From Cryptomeria japonica (lineage: Eukaryota > Streptophyta > Pinopsida > Cupressales > Cupressaceae): 64,000 nt of DNA. The notes under the pieces were generated by a model that worked only from the letters and a program-made list of their open reading frames with translations, did no database searches and was not told the origin of the DNA. The stretch is taken from positions 269,147,425 through 269,211,424 of the forward strand of contig NC_081415.1 of assembly GCF_030272615.1 (NCBI RefSeq), written 5' to 3'. Numbering within the stretch: position 1 is the stretch's first letter; the number at the start of each line of letters is the position of its first letter. Shown here one piece after another: positions 59,507 through 64,000 of this stretch. The position numbers and the translations under genes were made by a program.

Positions 59507-59536
59507 TTTTTGCACACCATCCTAGTGCACACACTC
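59507..59536 (-). repeat. Right terminal inverted repeat of the DNA transposon
   Basis: tttttgcacaccatc followed by ctagtgcacacactc; next to TACT at 59537. Confidence 0.88.
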
Positions 59537-59540
59537 TACT

Positions 59541-60780
59541 CTTGGTCATAGGTAGACTAAGATTGCAGATATTCTGGGGTGAAAGTTAGGATCTTTGTCT
59601 AACTCCTATCTTGGATTACCTCTTTGTTCCTAACCGACTCCTGATGTTTTTTGGTCCAATTTGCTTGATTGGTTTCAGAATAAGTTGGCAGGTTGGAAAG
59701 GTGCTCTTTTGAGCCAAGCTGGTAAGCTTCATCTCATCAAGGCCTCATTACAGAACTTACTGGTCTATCCTATGAGCCTGTTCAAATTTCCTTCAAAATT
59801 TTCTCAGCGAATTGAAATAATTCAAAAGAATTTCTTATGGATTGGTACTAAATCCAAAAACCACCTTCATCTGGTGGCTTGGGAATAGATCTGTTTGTCG
59901 AAGAAACTTGGTGGTCTAGTTGCTCTTAGGCATATTTGTGATTTCAATAAATCCCTTATGGAAAAGAAGCTTTGGAGGTTCCTGAAGGAATCCAATGAAT
60001 GGACATCCATTGTCCATCGTAATTATCACATTAATGGTCTTCAAAGTGTGCTAGAAGACTATAATTTGCCTCTTGCTACCTTAGCTCCGTGGGGAAACTT
60101 CTTCAACACCAAAACTATAAATTCTACAAGGAACTAGATGGATTCTTGGGGATGGTAGAAAAATTCAATTTTGGGACGACTGGTGGGCTAGAGATGTCTA
60201 CTAATTAACTTTTAATGGGCTGCTCAATTTAGAGAGAGATGTATGAGGAAAATTGGTTCCTGGGTTGGATCAATCTTATTGGTCTGGACCCTTCCTTGCT
60301 TCCTCTCTAGACTTGGCTCTCCTTTATTCATATCCCCTCCTTCCCTGTGGAGGACTCTGTGGTGTGGAGTGGATCTTCTTTAGGAGGGTTCTCTATCTCT
60401 AATGCCTTTCATCTTCTCACGAGATCCTTCTCTCCTGCTCCTTTCTGGTCTTGCATTTGGAACTAGCTGTTGATTCCCAAGATTAATATTTTCTTTTGGC
60501 TCTTCATGCAGGATAAAGTTATCTCAATTGATAGTTTGTGTAAAAGGAGAATGGCTATTCCCAATAGACGTTTCTTGTGCAAGGAAGATGCTGAAGATGT
60601 CTCCTATTTGCTGCTCCATTGTTCCTTCTCCAGGGATGTTTGGGCATATTTTTTTGAATTTTGGGGTATTTGGTGGTGCTTTCCTAGTAATACTCATGAT
60701 TGTTGGGCCCAGTGGATTTGTCCTTCGAATAACCCCTCTCTCAAAATTTTATGGAGCTTTATGCTACCTCATTAAGCATG
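59541..60780 (+). pseudogene. LINE2 RT C-terminal part and zf-RVT domain
   Basis: It continues the RT split at 48540: TKIADILG, SLSNSYLGLPL, LDWFQNKLAGWKGALLSQAGKLHLIKA (in pieces), IIQKNFLWIG and KKLGGLVALRHI, the thumb and connection of L1-clade RT. After W-I-L-G-D-G-R-K-I-Q-F-W-D-D-W comes the zf-RVT domain (PKINIFFWLFMQDKVISIDS, CKEDAEDVSYLLLHCSF, DVWAYFF). Stops occur near 59563, 59886 and 60135. Confidence 0.88.
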
Positions 60781-61002
60781 GGGATTGTGAAAGGAAAGAA
60801 ACAATCAAATCTTCAGGGATTGAGTCTTCCACCTTGTTGGTTTCTCACAGGATTTCGAATGGTATCAAGGATTTTTTTTTATCTTGTTGCCCTTCACGTA
60901 AGGGTGAACCTCCTTTATTACCCTGTCATAGGATTTGGATATCATGAAAAGGTGGCATATCAAATGAGACATTTCTGTTCCTACGGGTAAGTTAAAAAAA
61001 GC

Positions 61003-61540
61003 TAGGAACAATGTTGTTTGGACCCCCCTCCTAGTGGGTGGATCAAAATCAATGTTGATGGGGCGACCAAGGGTAACCCTGGGCCGACGGGCTATGGGGG
61101 ATTTGCTCAGAACCACAATGGTAATCTAGTCATGGTAGTGGCACTCCTTTGGGAACCCAGACAAACAAACTCATCGAGGCTAATGCCACTTACATTGGAC
61201 TACACATGGCAATCAGGGAAGGGTTCATGAAATTCTAGCTGGAGAGTGACTCAATGAATATCATTAAGTGTATGAATAAGAAATCTGATCCTAGCAAGAT
61301 GATCAAACACCTAATTAAGGAGTGCCACATCATGATTGATAAACTAGATGATTTCAAAGTCTCCCACATGTATAGGGATGGTAATATGGCGATAGACCAC
61401 ATGGGAAATTTTGGTGTGGATTGCATCGAGGCTCGGTGGTGGACAAAAAGGGGAACTTTCCCGAAAAACTTGTGTGATCTGATGAGAAAAGATGCCACTT
61501 GTATTAGCCATTCATTAATCATTAATGATGATAGGTAGGA
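61003..61540 (+). pseudogene. LINE2 RNase H (RVT_3-type) domain
   Basis: SGWIKINVDGATKGNPG and GYGGFAQNHNGNLVMVVA come first. After a frameshift, IEANATYIGL, LESDSMNIIKCMNKK and SHMYRDGNMAIDHMGNFG follow. These contain the D, E, D and C-terminal D blocks of the domain. A stop at 61537 ends it. It is homologous to 42609-43190 in LINE1. Confidence 0.85.
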
Positions 61541-61739
61541 TTTTGAATGGTGTGTTTTGGTGGGATTTGTTTTCAGATCCCAATTTCATAATTCCTAGAC
61601 CTTTCTTCAACACCTAGTTCTGCATTTTGTGGGTCTGGTTTGCTATGTATACCTCGAATTATAGAGATGGAGTGGATGGGTGGGGACAAAAATAGAATGG
61701 AACCCACATCTTATGAAAAATGAAAGAAGAATACATACC

Positions 61740-63250
61740 TTTGGAATTAAATATCTGATTGGGGTCTTGTTCCCTATCTTGAGAGACTCCATGGGAATGA
61801 TCCCAAAAATACTGAAGCTTTTGTAAAAGGATGGAATAAGGGCATTCTCACAGCATTTGGGATAGAGTTCAAAATTGATGAGGCTTTCATTGCTAATATC
61901 ACGGGCATGCAGATGGAAGGAAAGAAATTCTATTGTGAGAGGAAGTCGGCTGAGGAGGTTATATCCATCTTCTTTGATAAGAAAAGTGAAAGAGATAGGG
62001 TTCGCAAGGTGACGGATGTTGGGTATAACATGAAAGATTTGTAGACCCTATGGGTGGATATGACATAAGTAATTATGAGGTACATTACCATTGATGGTTG
62101 CTTTGCTAGCATATTTTCTTATCATTTCATGATTCTTAATCATTTTAGGCATGGTAAAAGGATTTCCATTCCCTTTTATTTGCTTTCTTCCTTGGAGCAA
62201 AGTCTGGCTAACCATGCCAAGAATCCGGTTAACCCTGTGTTACATGAATGATTAATTGTTATTATCATGGACTATGCTAAGGCTAATGAGTTTAAGCCTT
62301 CCCTGGCTATCAAAAACCAAATGTTGACCACCAACTGTAAGGTGTAGGTAGTGTCAAATACGGATATGGAGGGAGAGGAGAGTGGAATGGCCATGGATTG
62401 GAGGGATATTAAGACCATGACTATTGTCCTAGTCAAGTGGAGGATCCCACCCACATGACCCCTGGGATTGGTAGTAGTAGGAGGAACAAACATCCCAAAT
62501 GGGTGGCTAGTAAATATAAGACTCTTGGAGCCAAACCACAGGATTCTGACCCACCAAAATCTAAAAAAAACTGTCGGGGAAGTTCGGTTATGACAAGGGA
62601 AAGGAACAAGAAATTAAGGTTGAAATCCCTATTAATGTTGACCAAGGAAAATAGGGGATGACCACTATTGATTCGAAGCTGGAGAAACTTATCAAGAATT
62701 CTATTAGTGGGCAAGATAATTGCTTCCTATGGGTTGGTAATGAAATTAACATCCTGAAAGAGGTTATCAAGGGTATCATTTATACGTTTATAGATAAACC
62801 TGAGCCAAGTAAAACTAATAAGCTGATCCAGATGAAACAAAAATTAACTGAAGATGTGGAGACAATGAAGACTGGCCATGAGAGTAGAATTGGTTATTTG
62901 GAATCAAGCGTGGAAGAAATAAAAGGGAACTTGAGGAAATTAGTGAACATTAGTAAGGAAGCCATGAGTAGAAGTGTAGAGGGCCTCAAGAAGGTTAATA
63001 CCATGATTGCTATGCAGAAAGCTCAACCTTTATCTAGAATTCTGCCTCTGGAAACTAAAAAAAAGAAGAAATTACAGGGTTCGAGTGTGCAAGGTATGGG
63101 TTCTCAGACTATGAATGGCCCATATACTAGAACCAGAAGCAGGAATCAGGAGTAGGGTACCTCCAGGTTCATTATGGATGAGCTTGAAGACATAAATTGG
63201 GAGATGATCCAGAAGAACTCGGAATTGGTCCACTCTTTCCAGTAGGGTGC
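61740..63250 (+). pseudogene. LINE2 third coding region, downstream of RNase H
   Basis: One frame reads WGLVPYLERLHGND, TEAFVKGWNKGILTAFG, IEFKIDEAFIANITGM, EGKKFYCERKSAEEV, a stop, VIMRYITIDGCFASIF and SYHFMILNHFRHGKRISIPF (61760-62250). A basic stretch (SKKNCRGSSVMTRERNKK, near 62560-62610) and an open frame of 165 codons (62658-63155) follow. The latter is predicted coiled coil (KLTEDVETMKTGHESRIGY) with a basic end (YTRTRSRNQE). The pieces match the third region of LINE1 in order and sequence. The long intact last frame suggests selection until recently or chance. Not a known LINE domain; function unknown. Confidence 0.7.
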
Positions 63251-63421
63251 TCGTGTTTTGTTTTGTGCTTAGTTTGTTTTTTTGGAGTTTTTTTGACTTT
63301 GTGGGCTTGACCCTTGTTTCGTCTACTGGTTAGCTATTGGTTTTAGTCTGTTCTGTCTCTATTATTTGGTTGTAAAACTTTGGGTTTTGGGTCCTTGTAA
63401 AACCCGTTTACCTTAATCAAA

Positions 63422-63438
63422 AACATTTTATATTAAAT
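63422..63438 (+). repeat. Target-site duplication of LINE2, right
   Basis: aacattttatattaaat, identical to 47744-47760. Confidence 0.9.
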
Positions 63439-63564
63439 AAATTATGTTTCCTTGGATCCCTTGTTTAATTTCCCATTTGGACACTCTTTCCCTCTAGTAC
63501 AGGTCTATCTCTCCTGCTATCCCTAACACCTTGTACACTTATTTATACCCAACTCTTTCCTCCT

Positions 63565-64000
63565 ATGTATCATACTTCTAGATCTCTCTCTCTCTCTCTC
63601 TCTCTCCCCCCCCCCCATTTTCCTTGCCCACACCCTCTCCCTATCCACTTTTCTCACTCTTGCCCCTCTCCCTTTACCTTTATCTCCCCTTCTCCCCCTC
63701 TCCCTTGCACACACCCTCTTCCTTGCCCACACCCTATCCTTTTCCCCTTATCTCCCTCTCCCTTTATTGATACTTCCATCTCTCCCCTCTTCCCCTCATT
63801 CTAATTACTCTCTCTCTAGATCCCTTTCCCCTTCTCTTCCTATCTCTCCCTCTTCATTTCCCCACACCTACTTACCTATCCTCCTATCCTTTTCCAACAC
63901 CCTCTCCCTTTCCCCTTCTCTCCCTCCCTCTCTCCCCCTCTCCCTTGCCCATCATATCTCCCTTTACTGATACTTCCATCTCTCCCCTCTCTCCCTCCCC
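63565..64000 (+). repeat. Long polypyrimidine tract
   Basis: Almost only C and T on this strand, made of ct runs, a C run at 63607-63616 and repeated cttgcccacaccctct-like words. It reaches the window edge. The open frames it creates are composition artefacts. Confidence 0.85.

Larger units (their letters stand above)
48541..59536 (+). mobile_element. 11-kb two-gene DNA transposon (Sola-like candidate) in the LINE2 RT
   Basis: The element runs GGGTAAGTGCAC... to ...GTGCACACACTC. Reverse-complementing the right end gives GAGTGTGTGCAC, and 24 of the first 29 bases of the two ends agree. It is flanked by TACT on both sides (48537-48540 and 59537-59540). Deleting it with one TACT rejoins the LINE RT in frame as R-N-T-L-G-H-R, so both ends are exact. 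Inside are a transposase-like gene (plus), a convergent multi-exon gene (minus), CGTACG-type subterminal repeats and simple-sequence arrays. A 4-bp duplication and GRG termini fit the Sola superfamily as I recall it; that name is tentative. Confidence 0.85.
47761..63421 (+). mobile_element. LINE2: 5'-truncated L1-type LINE, split by a DNA transposon
   Basis: Perfect 17-bp duplications bound the element. Excluding the 11-kb insertion it is about 4.7 kb: the start of the RT, the rest of the RT with thumb, a zf-RVT domain, RNase H, a third coding region, and a 3' UTR ending ccttaatcaaaaac. The 5' end lies at the beginning of the RT, so ORF1 and endonuclease are absent. Stops and frameshifts show it is dead. 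Confidence 0.92.

Noticed and set aside
63523-63970. Open frames in the terminal pyrimidine tract
   Set aside because: Composition artefact of C/T-only sequence.

Overview
This is nuclear DNA from a large-genome seed plant, most likely a gymnosperm (conifer-like). The basis is plant LTR-retrotransposon and LINE families nested in one another, a plant-only JAZ/TIFY gene with GT-AG introns, high AT content and long gene-free stretches. The species cannot be fixed from sequence alone.

Layout. 1-9.6 kb: a dispersed repeat (called R1 here) split by a small non-coding LTR element (719-2978) and by a decayed Ty1-copia element on the minus strand (3495-9399). 9.7-17.9 kb: element B (9757-16383, plus strand), an LTR element with a coiled-coil/zinc-knuckle gag-like ORF and a second unrecognised ORF but no pol. 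It lies in the LTR of a minus-strand copia fragment (element D). 20.1-31.6 kb: element C (minus strand), a relative of B with the same two ORFs, interrupted by a solo LTR (20295-21510) and a 5'-truncated B copy (22099-25674). 33.2-34.3 kb: a LINE ORF1 (DUF4283-type) pseudogene.

36.5-39.3 kb: the only convincing host gene, a six-exon minus-strand JAZ/TIFY repressor of 262 codons. It has an EAR motif, a TIFY domain and a divergent Jas motif, with a G-box about 0.3 kb upstream of its ATG. 40.3-43.2 kb: a 5'-truncated LINE (LINE1, minus strand) with a 13-bp target duplication.

47.8-63.4 kb: a second 5'-truncated LINE (LINE2, plus strand, 17-bp target duplication). Its reverse-transcriptase region is split by an 11-kb DNA transposon (48541-59536) with terminal inverted repeats and a 4-bp TACT duplication. 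Removing the transposon and one TACT restores the RT reading frame. The transposon carries a decayed Sola-like transposase (plus strand), a convergent multi-exon zinc-cysteine protein gene (minus strand), subterminal repeats around CGTACG, and a palindromic short-motif array. The window ends in a long pyrimidine tract.

The least expected signal is an extra protein in two kinds of retroelement. Both LINEs carry a third coding region downstream of RNase H, and LTR elements B and C carry an ORF2 of similar plan: a globular domain with a TGL-type motif, then a basic linker, then a C-terminal coiled coil.
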